From Flavobacteriales bacterium (GTDB taxonomy: Bacteria > Bacteroidota > Bacteroidia > Flavobacteriales_F > PHOS-HE28), in contig JADJLR010000002.1 in assembly GCA_016710015.1 (NCBI GenBank), positions 248,001-312,000 of the forward strand: a DNA stretch of 64,000 bases, in the 5' to 3' direction. Below the pieces are notes generated by a model, which worked only from the letters and a program-made list of their open reading frames with translations, was not told the DNA's origin and searched no databases. Each line of letters begins with the position of its first letter. Position 1 is the first letter of the stretch. Positions 25,250-32,413 of the stretch are shown here, piece after piece. The position numbers were made by a program, and so were the translations under genes.

Positions 25250-26005
25250 TCACCGTTGCAGCGCCATACGGCCCGTGAAGGTGGTGTTGCCCGCCTCGAC
25301 CTTGTACAGATACACTCCGGCCGGCAGGTCGCCACTTTCGAATACGATCTTGTTCATCCCCAACTTGGTCTGGGTGCGTTGATTCCACACCTCTTCACCG
25401 ACCAAGTTGAAAACACGGATCCGTGATTCACCCGGCACACCCACTTGGTACTCGATGGTGGTCCGTGTCGAGAACGGATTCGGAATGTTGCGCACATTGG
25501 TCAACCCGGTCTCCACGACATCAAAAACACCGACCGAGGAATCGGAAATGGTGATGGAATATCCGCCGAATGGTTGAGGCAAGGATTGCGGACCGAAGAA
25601 GTTGAACCACGCCAAGACGTTGATCGTCAAGTTGAAGGTTCCGATGGCGGTGGGTGTCCCTTCGATCAAGCCGCAGCCTAGCATCTCCGTCAAGTAGGAA
25701 CAGGAAGCTGGTGTTTGGGAGTTGCAACTGATGATCAAGCCGGGCGGAAGACCGTCCACGCTCACCAATTGGATGCTATCGATGGTGATGGCCGGATAAC
25801 TGGGGGATATGTCCTGTGCGTCACTGGGGATCAAGATGTTCAACGTGTCCGAATAGAACTGGTTCAGCACACCGGAACGGAAATCGGTGGTCGTATCCGG
25901 CCATACGCCGAATACACTATCCGTATACAAGGTATTCGGCGTGCATTGGGCATTGACCGAAAGGCCAGCCAACAGCAGCGAAGCGAAGAGTAGGGTTTTC
26001 TTCAT
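25250..26005 (-). CDS. Secreted protein with T9SS type A sorting domain
   Basis: 251 residues. A clear signal peptide (MKKTLLFASLLLAGLSVNAQ) precedes a beta-rich, Ig/cadherin-like central domain with several cysteines (CTPNTL, SCNSQTPASCSYL, GCGLIEGTP). The last 75 residues are a T9SS C-terminal domain: IPNPFSTRTTIEYQV, RIRVFNLVGEEV, LPAGVYLYKVEAG and the closing GRMALQR. It should cross the outer membrane by T9SS and stay on the surface or be released. The central domain's function is unknown. It lies 9 bp downstream of the STAS gene and probably shares its message. Confidence 0.87.
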   Translation of the reverse strand: MKKTLLFASLLLAGLSVNAQCTPNTLYTDSVFGVWPDTTTDFRSGVLNQFYSDTLNILIPSDAQDISPSYPAITIDSIQLVSVDGLPPGLIISCNSQTPASCSYLTEMLGCGLIEGTPTAIGTFNLTINVLAWFNFFGPQSLPQPFGGYSITISDSSVGVFDVVETGLTNVRNIPNPFSTRTTIEYQVGVPGESRIRVFNLVGEEVWNQRTQTKLGMNKIVFESGDLPAGVYLYKVEAGNTTFTGRMALQR

Positions 26006-26014
26006 GGGTAGGTC

Positions 26015-26386
26015 TTAATCCTTGTTCACGTCCTTTTCGATCTCCTCCATGTACAACAGGTCCACTGCTTCTGCCGAGGTCGGTGTAATGGAGAGCACGC
26101 TTTCCAATTGCGAGATCTGCACCAACTTCTGTACCGGTTCTTGCAGTCCGCAAACGACCAGCGAACCATTCACGCTCTTGCACAGGCGGTTCGCGACCAA
26201 CAGTGCGCTCAACCCGGAGGAGTCGCAATACCGCGTGGTGGAGAGATCGATGATGACGTTGCGCACGTTGGTCTTGTTCAAATAGACCAATTCGCTTTTG
26301 AGTTCCGGAGCACAGGTGGTGTCCAGTTTATCTACGTTGCTGGTCACTAAGGTGTACCGGCCTTTGTCCTCGATGGTGAAGTTCAT
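26015..26386 (-). CDS. STAS domain protein (SpoIIAA-like anti-sigma factor antagonist)
   Basis: 123 residues, a single STAS domain. MNFTIEDKGRYTLVT, then VIIDLSTTRYCDSSGLSALLVAN with the serine that partner kinases phosphorylate, then CGLQEPVQKLVQISQLESV. Such proteins sequester an anti-sigma factor or act in partner-switch signalling; no RsbW-like kinase or PP2C phosphatase is in the window. The acidic C-terminal tail (MEEIEKDVNKD) is extra. It has its own good promoter (26406-26434) and leads into the T9SS cargo gene. Confidence 0.88.
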   Translation of the reverse strand: MNFTIEDKGRYTLVTSNVDKLDTTCAPELKSELVYLNKTNVRNVIIDLSTTRYCDSSGLSALLVANRLCKSVNGSLVVCGLQEPVQKLVQISQLESVLSITPTSAEAVDLLYMEEIEKDVNKD

Positions 26387-26405
26387 GGTCTTGGGGCTAT
26401 CCGGT

Positions 26406-26434
26406 CAAATATAATCACCGCTTCCAGTGGGCAA
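26406..26434 (-). promoter_or_regulatory. Promoter of the STAS gene
   Basis: Minus strand: TTG (26434-26432), 18 bp, then TATATTTG (26413-26406), followed by the start codon 19 bp further on. It fits the TTG / TAnnTTTG consensus. Confidence 0.6.
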
Positions 26435-26457
26435 CGATGGCCGGTACCGATCAACTT

Positions 26458-27423
26458 TCAAACAGTGGAGCGTGGGATACGGGCTGCCAACAGATAAAGT
26501 ACCGCCATCCGGATGGCCACACCGTTCTCCACTTGGTCCAAGATAATGCTATTGGCATGGTCTGCCACTTGGCTGGTGATCTCCACCCCTCGGTTGATGG
26601 GGCCTGGGTGCATGATCAGGATCTTCTTTCCGATGCGTTCGTAGCGCTGTAGGTCGAGTCCGAAGCGCATGGCGTACTCGCGCAGGCTGGGAAAATTCGC
26701 TATGCCATCCCCCTTTTGCCGTTCCATTTGGATGCGCAACATATTGGCCACATCGCACCACCGCAGGGCTTTGTCCAAGTCGTATTCCACCTTCACTCCG
26801 AGGCTATCGATGTGCCGGGGCATCAACGTGGAGGGTCCACAGAGCATGACCTCGGCCCCCAGCTTCTGCAAACAGAAGATATTGCTCAATGCCACTCGGG
26901 AATGCAGAACGTCGCCCACAATAAGGACCTTGATGCCTCTCACCTTGCCCAATTTCTCGCGGATGCTGTATGCATCAAGCAGTGCTTGGGTAGGATGCTC
27001 GTGGGTGCCATCGCCGGCGTTCACGATCCGGGCCCCCACATTCCGGCTGAGGAAGACCGCGGCACCGGGATCCGGATGGCGTAGCACGACCATGTCCACC
27101 TTCATGGCCAGGATGTTGTTCACCGTATCCACCAAGGTCTCTCCTTTGCTCACGCTACTGCCGCTGGAACTGAAGTTCACCACGTCCGCACTTAAGCGCT
27201 TCTCGGCCAACTCGAAACTCACCCGCGTCCGCGTGCTGCTTTCGAAGAACAAGTTGGCCACCGTGATATCGCGCAAGGAAGGGACCTTCTTGATCGGTCG
27301 GTTCAATACTTCCTTGAATCCATCAGCGGTGCGGAAAATGAGTTCGATGTCCGCAGCGGTCAGTTCCTTGATGCCGAGCAGGTGCTCCACACTCAACTGT
27401 TCACTTTGGATCGTTGCACTCAT
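26458..27423 (-). CDS. pyrB: Aspartate carbamoyltransferase catalytic subunit
   Basis: 321 residues. It makes carbamoyl-aspartate in pyrimidine synthesis. The carbamoyl-phosphate motif FFESSTRTRVSFELAEKRL, DGTHEHPTQALLDAYSI and the aspartate-side MHPGPINRGVEI are all present. No pyrI regulatory gene is seen. ATG 27423 overlaps the pyrR stop by four bases (ATGA), the standard coupled pyrR-pyrB pair of many bacteria. The upstream part of the longer frame belongs to pyrR in another frame. Confidence 0.96.
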   Translation of the reverse strand: MSATIQSEQLSVEHLLGIKELTAADIELIFRTADGFKEVLNRPIKKVPSLRDITVANLFFESSTRTRVSFELAEKRLSADVVNFSSSGSSVSKGETLVDTVNNILAMKVDMVVLRHPDPGAAVFLSRNVGARIVNAGDGTHEHPTQALLDAYSIREKLGKVRGIKVLIVGDVLHSRVALSNIFCLQKLGAEVMLCGPSTLMPRHIDSLGVKVEYDLDKALRWCDVANMLRIQMERQKGDGIANFPSLREYAMRFGLDLQRYERIGKKILIMHPGPINRGVEITSQVADHANSIILDQVENGVAIRMAVLYLLAARIPRSTV

Positions 27424-28010
27424 CGGCCTGCAGATGTTCCTTGTGGAATTGCGGTATCGCGGGAACCATCGTTCGCGGTGTGTAACAGCACTTGATCCGC
27501 GCCGTCGCTCTCCTTCCACTCCACCGTTACGCGCTGATCGCCGATGCTATCCACCCATTTACCTACATAGTCCGGTTGAATGGGCAATTCGCGGCTGAAG
27601 CGCCGATCGATCAGTACCAATAAGTGGACGCTGGATGGCCGACCGAAGGCGAGCAAAGCATCGAGCCCTGCGCGAATGGTGCGCCCGGTATAGAGAACAT
27701 CGTCCACCAAGACCACTTTCCGTTCATCGAGCATGAAATCGAGTTGGGTGATGCTGGGCTGCGGCGGCGTGGCCCGATGGCGGAAATCGTCGCGGTGGAA
27801 GGTGATGTCCAACTCACCATAGGCCAGATTCTCTTTTCCGATGATCCGCAACAGTTCGGTGCGCAATCGGCGCGCCAGCAAGACCCCTCGCGGCTGCAAC
27901 CCGATCAACGCTAGGCCCTCCAGATCACCGTGATCCTCGATCAATTGGTAACAAAGCCGCTCCACGGTGAGCCCGAAGGCCTTGCTCGTAAGCAGAGGGA
28001 TGGAGGACAT
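27420..28010 (-). CDS. pyrR: Bifunctional PyrR: pyrimidine operon regulator / uracil phosphoribosyltransferase
   Basis: 196 residues, slightly longer than the usual 180. The PRPP-binding motif VVLVDDVLYTGRTIRAGLDAL and IGLQPRGVLLARRL identify it. PyrR uses PRPP and uracil and in many bacteria binds pyr mRNA leaders. I found no convincing PyrR-binding loop upstream, where only about 6 bp separate a possible -7 box (TATCTTCG, 28024-28017) from the start. Regulation here may therefore differ or be absent. The C-terminal tail (SDGADQVLLHTANDGSRD) is an extension. It is coupled to pyrB. Confidence 0.93.
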   Translation of the reverse strand: MSSIPLLTSKAFGLTVERLCYQLIEDHGDLEGLALIGLQPRGVLLARRLRTELLRIIGKENLAYGELDITFHRDDFRHRATPPQPSITQLDFMLDERKVVLVDDVLYTGRTIRAGLDALLAFGRPSSVHLLVLIDRRFSRELPIQPDYVGKWVDSIGDQRVTVEWKESDGADQVLLHTANDGSRDTAIPQGTSAGR

Positions 28011-28056
28011 CGTTGGCGAAGATACCTGCTTCGTGGAAAGCCGTCCGCTAGAATGC

Positions 28057-28091
28057 CGAAGCCCGGTCATCCTTGCGGAGACCGGGCTTCG
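28057..28091 (-). terminator. Terminator of rpsA
   Basis: CGAAGCCCGGT (28057-28067) and ACCGGGCTTCG (28081-28091) form an 11-bp stem with a 13-nt loop, 19 bp beyond the rpsA stop and upstream of pyrR. Confidence 0.72.
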
Positions 28092-28110
28092 AACTGGGTC
28101 AGGAAGAGGT

Positions 28111-29964
28111 CTATCCTTCGTCCTCCGCGTCGGCTTTCTTGCTCTTGCCATCGCGTTCCTTGGTCTCCATCTGGCTCTTCAGGTCGCTGAGTACACCGAG
28201 GTCACCCAAGGTGCTCTTCTCTACTTTCTCGTTCACGCTCTTGACCGATGTGCCAGTGCCCTCCTTTCTGGTGGCGCGCTTGCCTGTTGCTGCTGGAGCC
28301 TCGATCGCCTCTTCGCCCTCTTCAAAGGTGCGGGTGTGGCTGAGGACGATGCGACGGGCCTCTGCGTTGAATTCGAGCACCACGAATGGCAGCTTCTCTT
28401 CCAACTCGGCTTTGCTACCGTCGGCCTTCTTCAGGTTCTTCAAGGTCACCGTGCCTTCTACACCGTAGGGCAGGCTTACCACGAAGTTCTGTCCGGCACG
28501 TCCGGTAAGGGTACCCTCGTGCGCGCTGCCTGGGGTGAACACGGTAGCGAACACTTCCCATGGGTTCTCTTCCACTTGCTTGTGGCCGAGGCTCAGGCGA
28601 CGGTTCTCCTTGTCCACTTCCAATACCATCACTTCGATGTCGTCACCCACGTTGCAGAATTCGCTCGGGTGCTTGATGCGCTTGGTCCAGCTAAGGTCGC
28701 TGATGTGGATGAGGCCATCGACTCCCTCCTCCAACTCGGCGAAGATGCCGAAGTGGGTGAAGTTGCGCACCTTGGCGGTGTGCTTGCTCCGGAGTGGGTA
28801 CTTGAACTCGATCTCCGACCATGGATCGGCGGCGAGTTGCTTCATGCCCAAGCTCATTTTGCGCTCTTCGCGGTCGATGTTCAGGATCACGCAATCGATC
28901 TCCTGGCCTTCCTTCAGGAATTCCTTCGGGCTGCGCAGGTGTTGGCTCCAGCTCATCTCGCTGACGTGCAAGAGACCTTCCACGCCCGGTGCCACTTCTA
29001 CGAACGCGCCGTAGTCGGTGATCACCATGACCTTGCCCTTCACCTTGTCGCCTGCATTCATCTCCGTGCTCAGCGCATCCCATGGATGTGCCTGGAGCTG
29101 CTTCAAGCCGAGTGCGATACGCTTCTTCTCGTCGTCGAAATCCAGGATCACGACGTTGATCTTCTCGTCCAGCTTCACCACCTCTTCCGGATGGCTCACG
29201 CGGCCGTAGCTGAGGTCCGTGATGTGGATGAGACCATCGACACCGCCCAGATCCACGAATACGCCGTAGCTGGTAATGTTCTTGACGGTTCCTTCCAACA
29301 CCTGGCCTTTCTCCAAGCCACCGATGATCTGCTTCTTCTGGGCTTCCAGTTCCGCTTCGATCAGGGCCTTGTGGCTTACTACCACGTTCTTGAACTCTTG
29401 GTTGATCTTCACGACCTTGAATTCCATGTTCTTGCCCACGAACTGGTCGTAGTCACGAATGGGCTTCACGTCGATCTGGCTGCCGGGTAAGAAGGCCTCG
29501 ATGCCGAACACGTCCACGATGAGACCGCCTTTGGTGCGGCACTTCACGTAACCCGTGATGATCTCGTTGGTCTCCATGGCGGAGTTCACCTTGCCCCAGG
29601 CATTGTGAACACGGGCCGTTTTGTGGCTCACGACCATTTGGCCGCCCTTGTCCTCTTGCTTTTCGATGTAGACCTCCACTTGGTCACCGATGGACAATTC
29701 AGGCTTGTAGCGGAATTCGCTGATGGGGACCACACCTTCGGACTTGTAGCCGATGTTGATCACCACCTCCCTCTTGTTCATCCCGACCACGGTTCCCATG
29801 AGCACCTCCTTTTCTTGGATGCTGCTGAGGGTATCCTCGTAGGCCTTTTCCATGGTAGCGCGCTGTTCGGCGTTACCGACCTTCTTCTCGTCCTCCAGCG
29901 CAGTCCAATCGAAATCGACCGGCGGTTCGAGGAAGGTGACCTTGTTATTCTCAACTGTTGACAT
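28111..29964 (-). CDS. rpsA: 30S ribosomal protein S1
   Basis: 617 residues with six S1 RNA-binding domains in series: GTVVGMNKREVVINIGYKSE, GYVKCRTKGGLIVDVFGIEA, GTVKNITSYGVFVDLGGVDG, GKVMVITDYGAFVEVAPGVE, AKVRNFTHFGIFAELEEGVD and GTLTGRAGQNFVVSLPYGVE. The acidic N-terminus (DFDWTALEDEKK) and lysine-rich, low-complexity tail are typical of Bacteroidota S1. It binds mRNA on the 30S subunit; as most genes here lack Shine-Dalgarno sequences, S1-dependent recruitment should matter. A -7 box lies at 30057-30064 and a terminator at 28057-28091. Confidence 0.97.
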   Translation of the reverse strand: MSTVENNKVTFLEPPVDFDWTALEDEKKVGNAEQRATMEKAYEDTLSSIQEKEVLMGTVVGMNKREVVINIGYKSEGVVPISEFRYKPELSIGDQVEVYIEKQEDKGGQMVVSHKTARVHNAWGKVNSAMETNEIITGYVKCRTKGGLIVDVFGIEAFLPGSQIDVKPIRDYDQFVGKNMEFKVVKINQEFKNVVVSHKALIEAELEAQKKQIIGGLEKGQVLEGTVKNITSYGVFVDLGGVDGLIHITDLSYGRVSHPEEVVKLDEKINVVILDFDDEKKRIALGLKQLQAHPWDALSTEMNAGDKVKGKVMVITDYGAFVEVAPGVEGLLHVSEMSWSQHLRSPKEFLKEGQEIDCVILNIDREERKMSLGMKQLAADPWSEIEFKYPLRSKHTAKVRNFTHFGIFAELEEGVDGLIHISDLSWTKRIKHPSEFCNVGDDIEVMVLEVDKENRRLSLGHKQVEENPWEVFATVFTPGSAHEGTLTGRAGQNFVVSLPYGVEGTVTLKNLKKADGSKAELEEKLPFVVLEFNAEARRIVLSHTRTFEEGEEAIEAPAATGKRATRKEGTGTSVKSVNEKVEKSTLGDLGVLSDLKSQMETKERDGKSKKADAEDEG

Positions 29965-30041
29965 ACACTACTGATTGTATCCCGGACCTAGGACGCCGTC
30001 CGAAAGGGTTCGTTCGTTGACCTGCTGCGTCACGGCAGGCT

Positions 30042-30064
30042 CCCCGAATGGGGCCGCAAATGTA
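30042..30064 (-). promoter_or_regulatory. rpsA promoter -7 box and leader hairpin
   Basis: TACATTTG (minus strand 30064-30057) is a perfect -7 box. The following leader of about 85 nt begins with a small hairpin (CCCC 30042-30045 with GGGG 30050-30053), a possible site for S1 autocontrol. No clear -33 TTG. Confidence 0.45.
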
Positions 30065-30095
30065 GGGAAAGTCCTGAGAATTAGATGATCCGTCC

Positions 30096-30331
30096 CAGGG
30101 CTATCGCCTCTAAATACATTCCGCACCAGGTCTGCTGTTTCTGCGACCCCGCTGGGGTCGAACACGTTCGTCCGACTCAAATTCTATTCTCTTTGACCCC
30201 TCTAGGGTCAACCCACAAGGAGAATGACCAGTGCTGCGTTCTGACCCCAGGGGGGCACAGAAATTAGAAAATGCCCCCAGATGGGAGAACGACCCCAGCG
30301 CGGTCGCAGAAAATAAGAGGCGATAGCCCTG
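30096..30331. mobile_element. 236-bp MITE-like element with four spaced GACCCC/GGGGTC palindromes
   Basis: Perfect 16-bp terminal inverted repeats (CAGGGCTATCGCCTCT at 30096-30111; its complement at 30316-30331) are flanked by TGATCCGTCC on both sides (30086-30095 and 30332-30341), as a 10-bp target duplication would be. Inside, GACCCC palindromes start at 30145, 30195, 30243 and 30291, spaced 50, 48 and 48 bp; the last two are degenerate in their right half. There is no coding frame. TGATCCGTC also occurs at 30394, so the duplication is not proof of insertion. A related copy lies at 44895-45132. Confidence 0.65.
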
Positions 30332-30416
30332 TGATCCGTCCCGGTCCAACCCGGGATGTCTGATCAGACGATCAGAAAATAGACCTCCCGTTCTGATCCG
30401 TCGCAAAGCCTACCGG

Positions 30417-30424
30417 TACCTTTG
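30417..30424 (+). promoter_or_regulatory. -7 promoter element for ispH
   Basis: TACCTTTG is a perfect TAnnTTTG box 67 bp before the ispH start; the leader between them holds the GATC-rich repeat at 30453-30490. The -33 TTG is not obvious. Confidence 0.5.
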
Positions 30425-30452
30425 GGGCTTGTGACCAACCAGAATGGCATTC

Positions 30453-30490
30453 GATCATCCGATCGTCCGATCATCTGGTCATCTGATCGG
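30453..30490. repeat. Degenerate GATCATCyG tandem repeat in the ispH leader
   Basis: About four 8-10-bp units of the form GATCATCCG / GATCGTCCG / GATCATCTG / GTCATCTGATCGG end one base before the ispH ATG. The opposite strand of the same unit recurs over the ispH stop codon (31705-31724), and TGATCAGACGATCAGA lies at 30361-30376. Confidence 0.5.
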
Positions 30491-30491
30491 T

Positions 30492-31715
30492 ATGCGCTCC
30501 TTCTCAATTCCCACCCATTACCGCAGCGAACTCATCGGTCGCCTGAAGGCATTTCGGAAAACCCAGGACCCGAAGAAGAAGGACCTCAGCCCTACCCTGT
30601 TGGATCTTGGCCCGGTGCGCTTCCTTTTCGCCCGGCACTTCGGCTTTTGCTACGGCGTGGAGAATGCGATCGAGATCAGTTACAAGGCTTTGGATGAGAA
30701 CCCCGGCAAGCGGATCTTTCTTTTGAGCCAGATGATCCATAACCCCGAAGTGAACGCCGATCTGGAAAGCCATGGCCTGCGATTCATTCAGGACACACAT
30801 GGCCAAATGCTGATGGATTGGAGCGAGATCACGAAGGATGACATCGTGATCATTCCAGCATTCGGAACCACCATTGAAACCGAGGAGCGACTGAAGGCGA
30901 TGGGGATCGATCCGTTGAAACACAACACGACCTGTCCCTTCGTTGAGAAGGTTTGGAAGCGCAGTGCGCAACTGGGCGAAAAGGAGCATACGGTGGTGAT
31001 CCATGGAAAGGCAACGCACGAGGAGACACGGGCCACCTTCAGCCGTACCGCAAAAGGTGCTCCTGCGGTGATCCTGAAGGACATGGCCGAAGCTCAACTA
31101 CTTGGCCGCATCATACTGAACGAAGAGCCGACCGCACGCTTCAACGAGGTCTTCGGCAAACGCTGCACGCCCCACTTCGACCCTGTGCGGCACTTCGATC
31201 GCATCGGTGTGGTGAACCAGACCACCATGCTGGCCACGGAGACACAGGCCATCGCCGATCACTTGAAGCAGGTGATGGTGAAGAAGTATGGCAAAGCTGA
31301 ATTGAAAGCCCATTTCGCAGATACTCGCGATACGCTCTGCTATGCCACGAACGACAATCAGGACGCGACCAACGAACTGTTAAAGGCAGAAGCCGACCTC
31401 GCACTCGTGGTGGGCGGCTACAACAGCAGCAATACCAGCCACCTCGTTGAATTGTTGGAGCAACGATTCCCGACCTACTTCATCAACGGCGAAAAGGAGA
31501 TCCTGAACGCCAAGGAGATCGAGCATTTCAACTACCCGTTGCATAAACTGGAACGGACTATGGATTGGTTACCGAGCAAACGCCCGTTGACCATCATCCT
31601 CACCAGCGGCGCGAGTTGCCCGGACACGTTGTTGGACCGGGTGATGCTGAAGGTACTGGGGATGGTAGAGGAGGTGAAGGACCCGATGGAGGTTGTGGAT
31701 GGGTTGATCAGATGA
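30492..31715 (+). CDS. ispH: 4-hydroxy-3-methylbut-2-enyl diphosphate reductase
   Basis: 407 residues, the long plant/cyanobacterial-like IspH form also found in Bacteroidota. It makes IPP and DMAPP in the last step of the MEP pathway. The three iron-sulfur cysteines are in FGFCYGVENAI, NTTCPFVEKVW and SGASCPDTLLD; VVIHGKATHEET and GGYNSSNTSHLVE follow the family. ATG 30492 is used; the upstream in-frame ATG at 30444 reads only through the repeat (MAFDHPIVRSSGHLIG) and is not family-like. The gene is framed by GATC-type repeats and MITE-like elements on both sides. Confidence 0.95.
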   Translation: MRSFSIPTHYRSELIGRLKAFRKTQDPKKKDLSPTLLDLGPVRFLFARHFGFCYGVENAIEISYKALDENPGKRIFLLSQMIHNPEVNADLESHGLRFIQDTHGQMLMDWSEITKDDIVIIPAFGTTIETEERLKAMGIDPLKHNTTCPFVEKVWKRSAQLGEKEHTVVIHGKATHEETRATFSRTAKGAPAVILKDMAEAQLLGRIILNEEPTARFNEVFGKRCTPHFDPVRHFDRIGVVNQTTMLATETQAIADHLKQVMVKKYGKAELKAHFADTRDTLCYATNDNQDATNELLKAEADLALVVGGYNSSNTSHLVELLEQRFPTYFINGEKEILNAKEIEHFNYPLHKLERTMDWLPSKRPLTIILTSGASCPDTLLDRVMLKVLGMVEEVKDPMEVVDGLIR

Positions 31716-31724
31716 TCAGATGAT
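31705..31724. repeat. TGATCAGATGATCAGATGAT repeat over the ispH stop
   Basis: A 9-bp-period repeat contains the ispH stop codon (31713-31715). Its units are the complement of those in the ispH leader (30453-30490). Confidence 0.5.
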
Positions 31725-31765
31725 GGGCTGTGCATTTGTGGGACGCATCGATGCGGATGGATAAT

Positions 31766-31980
31766 GGGTACCTCGAAGAACCTCGAACGGATGGCACAAG
31801 CGCTTATCGTTCTGGGCAGACAAGGCGCGACGAAAGGAAGTTACCCACAGGTAACTGACTGAGGAGAAGCAACTGCTTCATCCCGCGCTATGCGGGAGCC
31901 GGATGACCAAACGAGAAGTGCTTGCCCGCAGGGGTGGCCGAAAGGCCGATGCCGCCGGAGTGAGGTTCTTCGAGGTACCC
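31766..31980. mobile_element. 215-bp MITE with 19-bp perfect terminal inverted repeats and TAAT duplication
   Basis: GGGTACCTCGAAGAACCTC (31766-31784) is exactly complementary to GAGGTTCTTCGAGGTACCC (31962-31980). TAAT flanks both ends (31762-31765 and 31981-31984), a 4-bp target duplication. The subterminal sequences also resemble each other (CAAGCGCTTATCGTT against CAAGCACTTCTCGTT read inward). The interior holds a CCCGC/GCGGG hairpin and no gene. Ends and duplication size suit a non-autonomous derivative of a DDE-transposase IS; the parent IS is not in the window. One end-like copy lies at 16389-16407. Confidence 0.78.
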
Positions 31981-31982
31981 TA

Positions 31983-32326
31983 ATGTCAAATACATCCTTT
32001 TCGTCTGCACCGTCAATCGTTCCGCATCGATAGGATGGAACACATGCGACGCGCAACGGCGTACGAGATCAACAAGAACGACCCACGCTTCGATGTGGAT
32101 TCCGCAGACATCGACCGCCCTTGAACGTAGTTCTCGTGGAAAGGCACTTGGAGTGGGCGGATGTCATCGTGGTGATGGAGTAGCACCACCGTAACAAGAT
32201 CAGAGACCGCTTCCCAACACTGTACGAGAAGAAACCCGCGTCTGCGTGTACATCGAGGATATCTACGGCTTCATGCAACCGGAATTGATCGTGATCCTGC
32301 GTGAGAAGATCGAGGATGTAAACTGA
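31983..32326 (+). pseudogene. Decayed low-molecular-weight protein-tyrosine-phosphatase-like gene
   Basis: Three frames together spell a small phosphatase of about 110 residues. KYILFVCTVNRSAS (from 31988) is the N-terminal P-loop region, then AYEINKNDPRFDVDSAD. LEWADVIVVME follows, then an in-frame TAG before HHRNKIRDRFPTLYEKK, and finally VYIEDIYGFMQPELIVILREKIEDVN. At least two frameshifts and one stop are needed, and the CX5R loop is degenerate. The MITE ends three bases before the ATG-like triplet at 31983, so the insertion probably removed the original start. Not expected to be functional. Confidence 0.75.
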
Positions 32327-32394
32327 AAGCGGGCTGTTGAACTAACCCTTCCAATGCTTCAGTTGAGAAGCAGGTGTACATGATCCGCCCTGCA

Positions 32395-32402
32395 TATCTT
32401 CG
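32395..32402 (+). promoter_or_regulatory. Possible -7 element for the secreted dehydrogenase gene
   Basis: TATCTTCG, one base off TAnnTTTG, 11 bp before the ATG at 32414. The -33 region shows no clear TTG. Confidence 0.35.
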
Positions 32403-32413
32403 AGGTCACGCCC

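Noticed and set aside
27998..28110. PyrR-binding leader or attenuator upstream of pyrR
   Set aside because: The only hairpin (28057-28091) is placed as the rpsA terminator, and no PyrR-loop consensus was recognised.
27967..29490. Long open frame antisense to rpsA (507 codons)
   Set aside because: Repetitive shadow of the six S1 domains; no family resemblance and no promoter.
30145..30306. Evenly spaced repeats considered as a CRISPR array
   Set aside because: Units are 15-bp palindromes, only four, two of them degenerate, with related rather than unique spacers, and no cas gene is nearby.
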